A DNA stretch of 64,000 bases from Streptomyces sp. NBC_00510 (GCA_036013505.1 CP107851.1:3605501-3669500); one strand, 5' to 3'. Counted from the stretch's first letter, positions 20,476-29,616 are shown. Translations and numbers: made by a program. Notes: generated from the sequence alone by a model not told the origin.

Positions 20476-21747
20476 ATGTCGCTTCTCAACAGCTCACTGC
20501 ACGAGCTCGACCCCGACGTCGCCGCCGCCGTCGACGCCGAACTGCACCGCCAGCAGTCCACCCTTGAGATGATCGCCTCGGAGAACTTCGCTCCGGTCGC
20601 GGTGCTCCAGGCCCAGGGCTCGGTGCTGACCAACAAGTACGCCGAGGGGTACCCCGGCCGCCGCTACTACGGCGGCTGCGAGCACGTCGACGTCGTCGAG
20701 CAGCTCGCGATCGACCGGATCAAGGCGCTGTTCGGCGCCGAACACGCCAACGTCCAGCCGCACTCGGGCGCGCAGGCCAACGCGGCCGCGATGTTCGCGC
20801 TGCTGAACCCCGGCGACACGATCCTGGGTCTGAACCTCGCCCACGGCGGGCACCTGACCCACGGCATGAAGATCAACTTCTCCGGCAAGCTCTACGACGT
20901 GGTCGCCTACCACGTGGACGCCGAGACCGGTCAGGTCGACATGGCCGAGGTCGAGCGCCTCGCCAAGGAGTCCCGGCCGAAGCTGATCATCGCCGGCTGG
21001 TCGGCGTACCCGCGGCAGCTGGACTTCGCGGCCTTCCGGCGGATCGCCGACGAGGTCGGCGCGTACCTGATGGTCGACATGGCGCACTTCGCCGGCCTGG
21101 TGGCGGCGGGGCTGCACCCCTCCCCCGTGCCGTACGCGGACGTCGTCACCACGACCACGCACAAGACGCTGGGCGGCCCGCGCGGCGGCGTCATCCTGTC
21201 CAAGGCCGAGCTCGCCAAGAAGATCAACTCCGCGGTCTTCCCCGGCCAGCAGGGCGGCCCACTGGAGCACGTCATCGCGGCGAAGGCGGTCGCCTTCAAG
21301 ATCGCGGCGACCGAGGAGTTCAAGGACCGCCAGGTCCGCACCCTGGAGGGCGCGAAGATCCTCGCCGAGCGGCTGACGCAGCCCGACGTCACCGGGGCGG
21401 GCGTCTCGGTGCTGTCCGGCGGCACCGACGTGCACCTGGTCCTGGTCGACCTGCGCCACAGCGAGCTCGACGGACAGCAGGCCGAGGACCGGCTGCACGA
21501 GATCGGCATCACGGTCAACCGCAACGCCGTCCCGGACGACCCGCGTCCGCCGATGGTCACCTCGGGTCTGCGCATCGGCACCCCGGCGCTGGCCACCCGC
21601 GGCTTCGGCGCGGAGGACTTCCGCGAGGTCGCCGACGTCATCGCCGAGGCCCTCAAGCCGGGCTTCGACGCGGGGACCGCGAAGGCGCTCGGCGCCCGGG
21701 TCACCGCCCTGGCCGAGAAGCACCCGCTGTACCCCGGCCTGAAGTAG
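20476..21747 (+). CDS. glyA: Serine hydroxymethyltransferase
   Basis: 423 residues from ATG at 20476 ([14 protein letters not shown]); an in-frame ATG at 20464 is an alternative, and neither has a strong Shine-Dalgarno sequence. It interconverts serine and glycine with tetrahydrofolate. The PLP lysine is in [16 protein letters not shown], and the substrate/cofactor residues are in the [21 protein letters not shown] and [11 protein letters not shown] segments. Together with GcvT/H upstream and SdaA downstream it forms a glycine-serine-pyruvate route. Confidence 0.97.
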   Translation: MSLLNSSLHELDPDVAAAVDAELHRQQSTLEMIASENFAPVAVLQAQGSVLTNKYAEGYPGRRYYGGCEHVDVVEQLAIDRIKALFGAEHANVQPHSGAQANAAAMFALLNPGDTILGLNLAHGGHLTHGMKINFSGKLYDVVAYHVDAETGQVDMAEVERLAKESRPKLIIAGWSAYPRQLDFAAFRRIADEVGAYLMVDMAHFAGLVAAGLHPSPVPYADVVTTTTHKTLGGPRGGVILSKAELAKKINSAVFPGQQGGPLEHVIAAKAVAFKIAATEEFKDRQVRTLEGAKILAERLTQPDVTGAGVSVLSGGTDVHLVLVDLRHSELDGQQAEDRLHEIGITVNRNAVPDDPRPPMVTSGLRIGTPALATRGFGAEDFREVADVIAEALKPGFDAGTAKALGARVTALAEKHPLYPGLK

Positions 21748-21760
21748 CGAGCGTCACCCG

Positions 21761-21796
21761 GTGTGCGGGGCCGGCCATGAGGGCGGTCCCGCACAC
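21761..21796 (+). terminator. Stem-loop between glyA and sdaA
   Basis: A 9-bp perfect stem (GTGTGCGGG with CCCGCACAC), extended by four further pairs including one G-U, around a 10-nt loop. It starts 14 nt after the glyA stop and has no U-run. It could partly separate riboswitch-driven gcvT-glyA transcription from sdaA. Confidence 0.55.
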
Positions 21797-21902
21797 TGGA
21801 ACAAGTGCGGCGCACCCACGCCGCAACACGTACCACCCCGGCGGCGACCCCGCCGGCCGCCCGCGGACAACGGGGTCCGCGAACCCGAGGAGTCATCGCA
21901 CC

Positions 21903-23285
21903 GTGGCCATCTCCGTCTTCGACCTCTTCTCGATCGGCATAGGCCCGTCCAGCTCCCACACCGTGGGCCCGATGCGCGCCGCGCGGATGTTCGCCCAGCG
22001 GCTGAAGAACGACGACCTGCTGGCGGGCGTGGCCTCCGTGCGCGCCGAACTGTTCGGCTCGCTCGGCGCGACCGGCCACGGCCACGGCACCCCCAAGGCG
22101 GTGCTGCTGGGCCTGGAGGGCCACTCCCCCCGCACCGTCGACGTCGAGACCGCCGACGAGCGGGTCGAGCACATCCGCAGCAGCGGCCGCATCAGCCTGC
22201 TCGGCGTCCACGAGATCCCGTTCTCCGCCGCGGACGACCTGATCCTGCACCGGCGCCGCTCGCTGCCGTACCACGCCAACGGCATGACGCTCTTCGCGTA
22301 CGACGAGGCCGGCGCGCCCGTGCTGGAGAAGACCTACTACTCGGTGGGCGGCGGCTTCGTCGTCGACGAGGACGCGGTCGGCGAGGACCGCATCAAGCTC
22401 GACGACACCGTGCTGAAGTACCCGTTCCGCACGGGGGACGAGCTGCTCCGGCTCACCCGGGAGACCGGTCTTTCCATCTCCGGCCTGATGCTGGAGAACG
22501 AGAAGGCCTGGCGCACCGAGGCCGAGATCCGCGCGGGCCTGCTGGAGATCTGGCAGGTCATGCAGGACTGCGTGAAGGCCGGGATGACCCGCGAGGGCAT
22601 CCTCCCCGGCGGCCTCAAGGTCCGCCGCCGCGCCTCCGCGACCGCCCGCCAGCTGCGCGCCGAGGGCAACACGGTGGCGCACGCCATGGAGTGGGTCACC
22701 CTCTACGCCATGGCCGTCAACGAGGAGAACGCCGCGGGCGGCCGCGTCGTCACCGCCCCCACCAACGGCGCCGCCGGCATCATCCCGGCCGTGCTGCACT
22801 ACTACGTGAACTTCGTGGCCGGGCAGTCGACGGAGGCGGAGAAGGAGGACGGCGTCGTCCGCTTCCTCCTCGCGGCGGGCGCGATCGGCATGCTCTTCAA
22901 GGAGAACGCCTCCATCTCCGGCGCCGAGGTCGGCTGCCAGGGCGAGGTCGGCTCCGCCTGCTCCATGGCCGCGGGCGGCCTCGCCGAGGTCCTCGGCGGC
23001 GGCCCGGAGAAGGTCGAGAACGCCGCCGAGATCGGCATGGAGCACAACCTCGGGCTCACCTGCGACCCCGTCGGCGGGCTCGTCCAGATCCCCTGCATCG
23101 AGCGCAACGGCATGGCCGCGGTCAAGGCCGTCACCGCCGCGCGCATGGCGATGCGCGGGGACGGGCGGCACCACGTCTCCCTCGACAAGGTCATCAAGAC
23201 CATGAAGGAGACCGGGGCCGACATGAAGGTCAAGTACAAGGAGACCGCCCGCGGCGGCCTCGCGGTAAACGTCATCGAGTGCTGA
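21903..23285 (+). CDS. sdaA: L-serine ammonia-lyase (iron-sulfur, single-chain)
   Basis: 460 residues from GTG at 21903, chosen for GAGGAG ten nt upstream and the family-typical start [20 protein letters not shown]. It deaminates L-serine to pyruvate using a [4Fe-4S] cluster. The fused beta and alpha domains are both present. SSSHTVGPM is the serine-binding loop; cluster cysteines are expected in [18 protein letters not shown] and [12 protein letters not shown]. It ends the glycine/serine gene group, removing excess serine generated from glycine. Confidence 0.95.
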   Translation: MAISVFDLFSIGIGPSSSHTVGPMRAARMFAQRLKNDDLLAGVASVRAELFGSLGATGHGHGTPKAVLLGLEGHSPRTVDVETADERVEHIRSSGRISLLGVHEIPFSAADDLILHRRRSLPYHANGMTLFAYDEAGAPVLEKTYYSVGGGFVVDEDAVGEDRIKLDDTVLKYPFRTGDELLRLTRETGLSISGLMLENEKAWRTEAEIRAGLLEIWQVMQDCVKAGMTREGILPGGLKVRRRASATARQLRAEGNTVAHAMEWVTLYAMAVNEENAAGGRVVTAPTNGAAGIIPAVLHYYVNFVAGQSTEAEKEDGVVRFLLAAGAIGMLFKENASISGAEVGCQGEVGSACSMAAGGLAEVLGGGPEKVENAAEIGMEHNLGLTCDPVGGLVQIPCIERNGMAAVKAVTAARMAMRGDGRHHVSLDKVIKTMKETGADMKVKYKETARGGLAVNVIEC

Positions 23286-23365
23286 CGCCACCCCGCACCC
23301 CGGCCCGCCGGGGCGCCGGCGTCATGGCCCCGGACCGCGGGAGCGCCCCCGTGGGCGGCGTCAGC
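23281..23365. terminator. Imperfect inverted repeat between convergent sdaA and membrane protein genes
   Basis: Arms of 13 nt (23281-23293 and 23353-23365, one mismatch) flank a GC-rich centre and overlap the 3' ends of both converging genes. It could form a shared bidirectional terminator. There is no U-run, so this is tentative. Confidence 0.4.
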
Positions 23366-24146
23366 GGTACGTGAGCACCGCCCATACGCCGGTCGCGGCG
23401 ACCGCGAGGGCGTAGAGGGCGACGGCGGCGCGGAGGATGCGCGTCTTCGCCGGGGCGGCCAGCCGGGTGCGGGACAGCAGCCGGGCGAGGGCGGGGAGGA
23501 CGAGGACGGCGTGGAGGCTGACGCCGTGCAGGGGCTTGAGGGGGGCCGTGGAGGCGTAGGCGGCGCTCTGGTGGCCGGTGCGGGTGAGGTAGACGCCGCG
23601 GCCGATCATGGCGGCGCCGGAGAGCAGGGCGACGAGCAGGATCGCGAAACCGGAGCGCAGGGCGAGGGGCATGCCGGCGGGGCCGGTGGGGCGGTGCCGG
23701 AAGGACGCGACGGCGAAGGCCGACAGGACGGCGACGAGCACGGCGCCGCCGGCCGCGAGCGTCATGGAGACGGCGGTGTCGAAGCCGGACTCCATGTCGA
23801 GGTGCGAGGGTACGTGCCGCCACGCCTGCACGGTGATGCCGCCGACCTCGACCACGCAGTCGGCGGCGAACACGGCGAGCAGGACGGTGCGCGGGCGCGC
23901 GCCGACGTCCAGGTACGAGGTGACCCAGACGACCGCGAGGAGGGTCAGGCCGAAGGAGAGCCCGAAGGTCACGGGCTTGCGCCAGGACACCGGCCCGTCC
24001 CACGGGCCGCCGTCCACCGCGAGGACGCCGAGGTGGAACAGGCCCGACAGGATCAGCAGGGCTCCGGTCGCGTGGCACAGGCGGTCGGCCGTGCGAGGGC
24101 CGTCCTGCGTCCGTCCCGGCGCGGTGGGGGTGGTGGTCGTCGCCAT
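23361..24146 (-). CDS. Integral membrane protein of unknown function
   Basis: 261 residues with about seven hydrophobic segments, starting around residues 27-45 (ATGALLILSGLFHLGVLAV). The N-terminus is hydrophilic and Thr/Pro-rich. A conserved-looking polar turn, SWRKPVTFGLSFG, separates the first two helices, and HQSAAYAS lies in a late external loop. I see no catalytic motif and do not recognise the family. It converges on sdaA and is 86 nt from the next membrane protein gene on the same strand. Confidence 0.75.
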   Translation of the reverse strand: MATTTTPTAPGRTQDGPRTADRLCHATGALLILSGLFHLGVLAVDGGPWDGPVSWRKPVTFGLSFGLTLLAVVWVTSYLDVGARPRTVLLAVFAADCVVEVGGITVQAWRHVPSHLDMESGFDTAVSMTLAAGGAVLVAVLSAFAVASFRHRPTGPAGMPLALRSGFAILLVALLSGAAMIGRGVYLTRTGHQSAAYASTAPLKPLHGVSLHAVLVLPALARLLSRTRLAAPAKTRILRAAVALYALAVAATGVWAVLTYR

Positions 24147-24231
24147 GACCCCAGCCTGCCGGGGACGGTGCGGCAGGTCGTCGTCCCGGGGAAGGCGGGC
24201 CGGGTACGACCCGGGGAGCAGCCGTCCGCGC

Positions 24232-25320
24232 TCAGCGGGTGGCCGCGTGCACGATCCCCGAGGTGGACGCGATGCGGTCGAGCAGGAACATGGTGCCCAC
24301 GCTCGCCGCGATCCAGCAGCAGAGGATGACGATCCCGCGGGTCAGGCCGTCGTGGTGGAAGTAGGCGAGTCCGTCCATGGCACGGACGCCCACACCGGCC
24401 GGCATGACGGAGGCCAGTGGCTCCAGCCAGCCCGGCAGGAACGACGGCGGGAGGACGCCGCCACTGGTGGCGTTGCCGATGATGAGCATGAAGATGGAGC
24501 CCAGGAGCACCCCGGCCGGGCCGAAGACGCGGATGAGCGCGACGGTGGCGGCGGCGACCGCGCCGGCCATGAGCGTGACGACGCCGAAGATCCCGAGGAA
24601 GGAACCGGGGATCGCGCCGAAGGCCGTACAGGCGATCAGGGTGGTGGCCAGGCCGCCGAGGACGGCGAAGAGACCGATGCTCAGGACGCGCTGGTTGAAG
24701 GAGAGCCGTGGCGCGACCTGGTAGGTCAGCTGGCCGAACAGGAACCCTGCCAGGATCAGCCCGAAGGAGGCGTAGAAGACCGACAGCCCTCTGCTGTCAC
24801 CGGACGACAGCGGCAGGATGTCGACCACGGGGATCTTGTGGCCCTCACCGTGCGGAACGGATGCCAGGGGGGTGAGCAGGGCGGACACCGCGGGGCCGTT
24901 CGCGCCGGCGTAGACGACCTTTTGCTCGCCGTCCTCGGACAGGTAGGCCGCGTAGGCCTGCCGGTGCTCCACGGCGTGCCGGGCCGACGCCGCGTCGGGG
25001 TACCGGTCGACCTGGAAGGCCTCGGGCGCGATGCGCTGGAGGCGGACGTCGAACAGGGCCGCCGTGTGGTCCGAGGCGACGACGGCCACCGGCAGCCGGT
25101 GCGCCGTGGGCGTGTGGAAGGCGGCGAGGAAGACGCTCACGAAGGAGAGCCCGACGACGAGCACCGTGATCACCGGGGTGATCACGGCCTTCGGACCGGT
25201 CAGTCCCGCCCGGGCGGGCGGTGCGTCGGTCTGCGGTCCCGGGACGTGCCGGTGCCGGTGGCGTGATGGAGGCTGATCCGCCGGCGGTTGAGCGTCGGTG
25301 ATGAGCACGCTGTCGGCCAC
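24232..25320 (-). CDS. ABC-2/YhgE-Pip-like (DUF3533-type) membrane protein
   Basis: 362 residues from GTG at 25320, which has GGGAGGAG seven nt upstream; the longer frame to an ATG at 25341 would bury this ribosome site. The topology is a single N-terminal helix (residues about 50-70), an external domain of about 120 residues, then five helices towards the C-terminus. This fits an ABC-2/YhgE-like efflux or secretion protein. No ATPase partner is adjacent. It is divergent from a marR gene across a perfect palindrome, so it is probably repressed by that MarR and induced by a small molecule. Confidence 0.72.
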   Translation of the reverse strand: MADSVLITDAQPPADQPPSRHRHRHVPGPQTDAPPARAGLTGPKAVITPVITVLVVGLSFVSVFLAAFHTPTAHRLPVAVVASDHTAALFDVRLQRIAPEAFQVDRYPDAASARHAVEHRQAYAAYLSEDGEQKVVYAGANGPAVSALLTPLASVPHGEGHKIPVVDILPLSSGDSRGLSVFYASFGLILAGFLFGQLTYQVAPRLSFNQRVLSIGLFAVLGGLATTLIACTAFGAIPGSFLGIFGVVTLMAGAVAAATVALIRVFGPAGVLLGSIFMLIIGNATSGGVLPPSFLPGWLEPLASVMPAGVGVRAMDGLAYFHHDGLTRGIVILCCWIAASVGTMFLLDRIASTSGIVHAATR

Positions 25321-25349
25321 GGAGAAGCTCCTCCCGAACATGTAAGCTG

Positions 25350-25361
25350 ACTTATATAAGT
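25350..25361. promoter_or_regulatory. Probable MarR operator in divergent promoter
   Basis: Perfect 12-bp palindrome ACTTATATAAGT in an unusually AT-rich island between the divergent membrane-protein and marR genes. It lies 30 nt from the GTG of the former and 26 nt from the ATG of marR, and includes TATAAG/CTTATA, so it probably overlaps -10 elements. A MarR dimer site of this form is typical; binding is inferred. Confidence 0.65.
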
Positions 25362-25387
25362 TAACAGACAAAAGGAAGGCGCCCGGC

Positions 25388-25840
25388 ATGCCCCTGCGCG
25401 ACCCCGGCGAGCACATCGGCTATCTGATCTGGCAGCTCTCGCAGGCGTACGCGATCCGCATCGAGCAGGCACTGCGTCCACTGCGACTGACCCAGGCGCA
25501 GTTCAGCGCCCTGATGCGCCTGAGCGTGAACGGGGCCATGTCGAGCGCCGAACTGGCGCGCCGGTGCGGGGTCACACCGCAGTCCATGGGCACCGCCGTA
25601 CAGGGGCTGGCCGAGCGCGGACTGGTGGAGCGGCGGGCACATCCGACGCACGGACGGATCATCGAGATCAGCGTCACCCCCGAGGGCGAGGAGCTCGCGG
25701 TCCACGCCGAGCGGGCCATCGCCCCCGCGGAGGAGGAGGCCCTCTCCCCCTTCGCCCCGCACGAGCGCGAGCGGGTCCGGGCCGACCTGCAGCGGATGCT
25801 GGCGACCCTCAACCCGCACGCGCTGTCCGAGGGTGATTGA
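25388..25840 (+). CDS. MarR-family transcriptional regulator
   Basis: 150 residues with a winged helix-turn-helix. RLTQAQFSALMRLSVNGAMSS leads into the recognition region ELARRCGVTPQSMGTAVQGL (residues about 54-73), and the wing is RRAHPTHGRIIEISVT. GGAAGG precedes the ATG at 25388. It is divergently transcribed from the DUF3533-like exporter and likely controls that gene and itself through the intervening palindrome. The ligand is unknown. Confidence 0.92.
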   Translation: MPLRDPGEHIGYLIWQLSQAYAIRIEQALRPLRLTQAQFSALMRLSVNGAMSSAELARRCGVTPQSMGTAVQGLAERGLVERRAHPTHGRIIEISVTPEGEELAVHAERAIAPAEEEALSPFAPHERERVRADLQRMLATLNPHALSEGD

Positions 25841-25964
25841 ACGCTCACGTCGACTCCAGCGCCCGCGCCGCAGGCCGCCTGACCATCGGCTGCCTTCGGC
25901 GGAGCCCGAAACCCCTTCCGGGAAGCGGGAGTCGGGGGCGGTCCGCCTCCGGCTCCCGGGACGG

Positions 25965-26663
25965 TCAGGGCTTCGCCGACACGTAGGCCGTGCCGCCGGC
26001 GGTCTCCACGAGGACGGCGGCGACGTCCTCCGGGGCCACCGCCGCCGAGCCGTCCAGGATGACGCCGTGGCCCTCCCCGGTCGGCGACACCACCCAGCTG
26101 CCGGCGATCTGCCGGGAGCCGTCCCGCGCCACCACGACCAGCAGGCAGTGCTCCCCCGCCGGGATGCCGCCGACCCGGGCGTGGAGCCGCACCCAGGCGG
26201 TGGCCGGGGTGAGCCGCACGGTCAACCGGGCCCCGGTGGACGGATCGGTGGCCGAGGCGGTGCGGACGGGCCCCGGCGGCGGGGCCGCGGCCGGCGGCCG
26301 GACCGCCTGCCCGGCCCGGTGCTCCCCGATGAGCACACCGCCCTGGAGGAGGGCGGCCGCCACCACCGCCGCCGCGACCCCGGCGGCCGCCCACCGGCGG
26401 CGCCGCGCGCCGGCGCGTTCGGCGCGCACCTGACGCAACGTCCGCTGCAGCAACAGCTCCCCGCCCTCGGGCGGACCGTCCAGGAAGGCCTCCGGCGGTA
26501 CGTCGCCCAAGGCCTGTGCCAGGGAGCGCAGTTCCCCGAGTTCGGCGGCGCAGGGCCGGCAGGACACGACGTGCTCGTCCACGGCGCGGGCCTCCTCCTC
26601 GTTCAGCGCACCCAGGACACGGGCGGTGAGCGCCTCCCCGTCGTGCCGCTCCCGCGCGCTCAT
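25965..26663 (-). CDS. Zinc-binding anti-sigma factor
   Basis: 232 residues. The N-terminal anti-sigma domain carries the HxxxCxxC motif (His31, Cys35, Cys38 in DEHVVSCRPCAAEL). A transmembrane helix follows near residues 84-104 ([19 protein letters not shown]), then an extracytoplasmic RskA-like C-terminal domain. The ATG overlaps the sigma factor stop in an ATGA, so the pair is translationally coupled. It should hold the cognate ECF sigma factor at the membrane until an extracellular or redox signal releases it. The long open frame upstream of the ATG is a shadow of the sigma gene. Confidence 0.9.
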   Translation of the reverse strand: MSARERHDGEALTARVLGALNEEEARAVDEHVVSCRPCAAELGELRSLAQALGDVPPEAFLDGPPEGGELLLQRTLRQVRAERAGARRRRWAAAGVAAAVVAAALLQGGVLIGEHRAGQAVRPPAAAPPPGPVRTASATDPSTGARLTVRLTPATAWVRLHARVGGIPAGEHCLLVVVARDGSRQIAGSWVVSPTGEGHGVILDGSAAVAPEDVAAVLVETAGGTAYVSAKP

Positions 26664-27217
26664 GCCGCGACCTCCCCCATCTCGACGGGCCCCTGCCGGC
26701 AGAAGTCGCGCAGCGCCTTGAGGGCGTAGTGCGACCGGGACTTCACCGTGCCCGGGGGGATGCCCAGGGACCTGGCCGCCTCGGCGACGCTCTGCCCACG
26801 GAAGTAGAGCGCGTACAGCACGTCGCGGTGGTCGGCGGAGAGCCGTTCCAGGGCCTCCATGACGACTACGGCGTCCACCACCGCCTCCGCGTGGTCGCGC
26901 TCCACCGGCCCGGTGGCCGTCGACTCGGCCACCTCGGTGGGACGGGCGGCCCTGGCCCGGTGCCGGTCGGTGATGATGTTGCGCGCCACGGTGAGCAGCC
27001 ATCCCCGCACCGAGCCCTTGCCGTTGAGCAGCGCGTCGGGACGGCGCCAGGCGCGGATCAGGGTCTCCTGGACGACGTCCTCGGCCGCGGCGCGGTCGCC
27101 GGTGAGGCGGGTCGCGTACGCGAGCAGGGCCCTGCCGTGTTCCTCGTAGAGCGCCCTGACGAGCGCCTCGTCACTCGTGCCCCGGCTCTGCCGGGTACGG
27201 GGCCGCATTGCCGCCAT
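26660..27217 (-). CDS. ECF (group 4) RNA polymerase sigma factor
   Basis: 185 residues. Region 2 is at ALVRALYEEHGRALLAYATRL and DVVQETLIRAWRRP, and region 4 at LERLSADHRDVLYALYFRGQ followed by the helix-turn-helix VAEAARSLGIPPGTVKSR. ATG at 27217 is preferred (GGAG seven nt upstream); GTG at 27238 and ATG at 27208 are alternatives. It is coupled to the zinc anti-sigma factor downstream. Such pairs are commonly autoregulated; the divergent exported-protein gene is the obvious candidate target. Confidence 0.92.
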   Translation of the reverse strand: MAAMRPRTRQSRGTSDEALVRALYEEHGRALLAYATRLTGDRAAAEDVVQETLIRAWRRPDALLNGKGSVRGWLLTVARNIITDRHRARAARPTEVAESTATGPVERDHAEAVVDAVVVMEALERLSADHRDVLYALYFRGQSVAEAARSLGIPPGTVKSRSHYALKALRDFCRQGPVEMGEVAA

Positions 27218-27262
27218 CCGCTCACTCCGTCCGCCCACCGACCGTGCCGCGGTGCCTCGAGG

Positions 27263-27354
27263 CAGACACGGCCCCCGCCCGGGGCGGGTTCAGGTGAGCC
27301 GCCTCACACCGCGCGGCCCGGCGTTGAACCGCCGGGCGGCGCGGGCCGTGTCTG
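27263..27354. repeat. Large inverted repeat in the sigma/exported-protein divergent promoter region
   Basis: The outer 12 bp are perfect (CAGACACGGCCC at 27263-27274 with its complement at 27343-27354), and the similarity continues inward to a GGGTTCA/TTGAAC pair. A small inner hairpin, GTGAG-CCGC-CTCAC, occupies 27294-27307. It fills the space between the ECF sigma gene and the divergent gene, so a regulatory role is more likely than termination. Confidence 0.55.
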
Positions 27355-27401
27355 GTCACACGCCCCCGCGTGCCCGGCCGGTCCACAGGAGGAGAGGAAC
27401 G

Positions 27402-28457
27402 ATGCGGTACAGCCCCGCGATGAGGACGGTCCGCCTGCTGGCGGCGGCCGCCCTGCTGTTCGCCGTCGCCCCGTCCCCCGGCGCCGCCGCGGACCGCTCC
27501 CCCGCCGCCCCCGTACGCCTGGTGCCGCAGGGACCGGCCACCGCCGCCGGTGCGCCCCGTCCGTCCCGTCCGTCCCGTGGCGGCGCCGGCCGGCCGCCGT
27601 ACGGCGCGGCGGCGGCGGGGGCCGGCGTGGTGGTGCTGCTGGCCGGCCTCGCCGTGGGTCGCCGTCCAATGCTGCGGGCGGTGCGACGGCGTCGGCGGGC
27701 GGCGCTCGGCCGACGGCTCGCCGCGGACACCCGTACCCCGCTGGTGGTGCGGCACGCACTGCGTGAACTGGCCCTGGCCGGACGGCCGGGCAGCCCGGTG
27801 CGGGTGCGGGGCGTGCTCGCCGAGCCCGGCCGGGTGCTGGCCACGGTCTCGGCGTGCGGGCCCGCCCCGGCGCCGTGGACGGCGCTGACCCCGACCCGCT
27901 GGGAGCGCACGGGTCTCGTACCGGCCGAGACGGCCGCCACCGGCCCGGGGCCGCTCCCCCAACTGACCAGGCTGGGCGCGGTCGGCCGGGGGCAGCTGCT
28001 GGTGAACCTCGCGCGGATCGGCGGGGTCCTCAGCGTGCTCGGGGATCCCGCCGTCGCCCGGGACGCGGTGCTCGCCCTGGTGGACGGGGTGTTGGCGGCG
28101 GCGCCCGCGGGCCGCACCGTGGTGGTCGCCGTCGGTCCCGGTGCCCGTGACCTGCCCGGGCCGCCCGCCGTGGTCCGGGTCCGGACCGTCCGTCAGATCG
28201 CCGCGCTGCGCGGCGCGGGGACGCCGCAGGTCCCGGCGGGGCTGGTCGTGCTGCGGCACCGGCCGGACGCCGAGGAGGCCCGCTTGCTGGCGATGCTGGC
28301 GGGCCCGAAGGGCGGCGGCTGGACGGTCCTGACGGTCGGCCATGTCCCGGGCGCCCATTGGCGCTGGTACGCGGCGGCCGACGGAACGGTGGACGCGGGC
28401 GTGCTCGGTCACCGGGTGGTGGTGCCCGTGCGGCCCTCCGTCCGCTGCCGCCTCTGA
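27402..28457 (+). CDS. Exported membrane protein of unknown function
   Basis: 351 residues, starting MRYSPAMRTVRLL, with GGAGGAG upstream. A Sec signal or N-terminal anchor (residues 7-30) is followed by a Pro/Arg-rich linker, then a transmembrane helix near residues 67-86 (GAAAAGAGVVVLLAGLAVG), then a basic Arg patch and a cytoplasmic domain. The cytoplasmic part (LLVNLARIGGVLSVLGDPAVARD) resembles a segment I associate with large Streptomyces LysM/BTAD membrane proteins, but the similarity is weak. It is divergent from the ECF sigma gene across a large inverted repeat and may belong to its regulon. Confidence 0.65.
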   Translation: MRYSPAMRTVRLLAAAALLFAVAPSPGAAADRSPAAPVRLVPQGPATAAGAPRPSRPSRGGAGRPPYGAAAAGAGVVVLLAGLAVGRRPMLRAVRRRRRAALGRRLAADTRTPLVVRHALRELALAGRPGSPVRVRGVLAEPGRVLATVSACGPAPAPWTALTPTRWERTGLVPAETAATGPGPLPQLTRLGAVGRGQLLVNLARIGGVLSVLGDPAVARDAVLALVDGVLAAAPAGRTVVVAVGPGARDLPGPPAVVRVRTVRQIAALRGAGTPQVPAGLVVLRHRPDAEEARLLAMLAGPKGGGWTVLTVGHVPGAHWRWYAAADGTVDAGVLGHRVVVPVRPSVRCRL

Positions 28458-28508
28458 TGCCCCGGCAGAGTGGCGATACGGCAGAACCACTCATAGCGTC
28501 AGATTTCA

Positions 28509-28527
28509 GGTGACTCGGGACGTCACC
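28509..28527. promoter_or_regulatory. Inverted repeat upstream of beta-helix gene
   Basis: GGTGAC and GTCACC separated by 7 nt, 22 nt before the start of the beta-helix protein gene. It could be an operator or a leader hairpin. Confidence 0.35.
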
Positions 28528-28548
28528 CGGAAAGCAGGTACGGCAGTC

Positions 28549-29616
28549 ATGACACTTCGTCGGCCCCACGCGGCCGCCGTGGTCGCGGTCGTCGGCGCGC
28601 TGGGGCTGTGCGCCGTTCCCCGGGCCGAGGCCGCGCCGGGCGCGCTCGTCGTCCGGCCCGGGGAATCCGTCCAGGCCGCGGTGGACCGGGCCCGGCCGGG
28701 CGACGTCATCGAGATCCTCCCCGGGACCTACCCGGGCAGCGTCAACGTGACCAAGCCCCGGCTGACGCTGATCGGCCACGGCACCGACACCGTCCTCACC
28801 CCGGCCGCGAGGAGCGACCAGAACGCCTGCGCCCTGGCGGGCCACGGGCTGTGCGTCACCGGAACGGAGCAGAGCGGGCTGGACGGTGTACGGCTGATGT
28901 CGCTGTCGGTCTCCGGCTTCCGCAAGAACGGCGTCGACGCCTCATGGACCGACGGCCTCGAGGTCAGTGACATGACCGCCGAGGACAACGGGCACCAGGG
29001 CATCGGCGTCCAGCACTCGGTGCGGACGCTGCTGCGGGACAACGTCTCGCGGCAGAACGGCGAGTCGGGGATCTTCCTGGCCAACACCGCGGACGCGGAG
29101 GGCGGCGCGCTGGACACCGAGCGCGCCCGCATCAGCGGCAACGAGCTGACGGGCAACCGGATCGGAGTCGTGCTGCGCCGGGTGCGCAACCTGGGGGTCG
29201 TCGACAACCACATCACCGCCAACTGCGGCGGGGTCTTCGTCGTCGGGGACGAGGGCGTCCCCCGGGCCGGGGGCCTGACCGTCTCCGACAACCTCGTGGC
29301 GGCGAACAACAAGTACTGCCCGCCCAACGCCCGGCTCCCCTTCATCCAGGGTGCCGGGATCGTGCTGACGGGGGCAGAGCGGACCCTGGTGGTCCGCAAC
29401 CGGGTCGTGGACAACCACGGCACCTCACCGATGTCCGGCGGGATCGTGCTCTTCCGCAGCGTGGTGGGCGCCCCCGACACCGGCAACACCGTCCGGGGCA
29501 ACACGACCCTGGGCAACCGCCCGGCCGATCTGGCCGACCGTGACCAGGGCACCGCGAATGTCCTCCGTGACAACACGTGCCGCGTCTCCGAACCGAAGGG
29601 GTTGTGCGAGGAATGA
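28549..29616 (+). CDS. Secreted right-handed beta-helix (NosD/pectate-lyase-like) protein
   Basis: 355 residues. The signal peptide ends near residue 30 (VPRAEAAPG). The body has repeated coil units with Asn ladders (SVSGFRKNGVDAS, RDNVSRQNGESGIFL, ISGNELTGNRIGVVL, VDNHITANCGGVFV, VRNRVVDNHGTSPMSGG), as in parallel beta-helix proteins, and the opening VRPGESVQAAVDRARPGDVI typical of NosD/pectin-lyase-like proteins. No catalytic set can be assigned. Paired cysteines are present. Its TGA overlaps the ATG of the O-methyltransferase gene, so the two are translationally coupled. Confidence 0.85.
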   Translation: MTLRRPHAAAVVAVVGALGLCAVPRAEAAPGALVVRPGESVQAAVDRARPGDVIEILPGTYPGSVNVTKPRLTLIGHGTDTVLTPAARSDQNACALAGHGLCVTGTEQSGLDGVRLMSLSVSGFRKNGVDASWTDGLEVSDMTAEDNGHQGIGVQHSVRTLLRDNVSRQNGESGIFLANTADAEGGALDTERARISGNELTGNRIGVVLRRVRNLGVVDNHITANCGGVFVVGDEGVPRAGGLTVSDNLVAANNKYCPPNARLPFIQGAGIVLTGAERTLVVRNRVVDNHGTSPMSGGIVLFRSVVGAPDTGNTVRGNTTLGNRPADLADRDQGTANVLRDNTCRVSEPKGLCEE

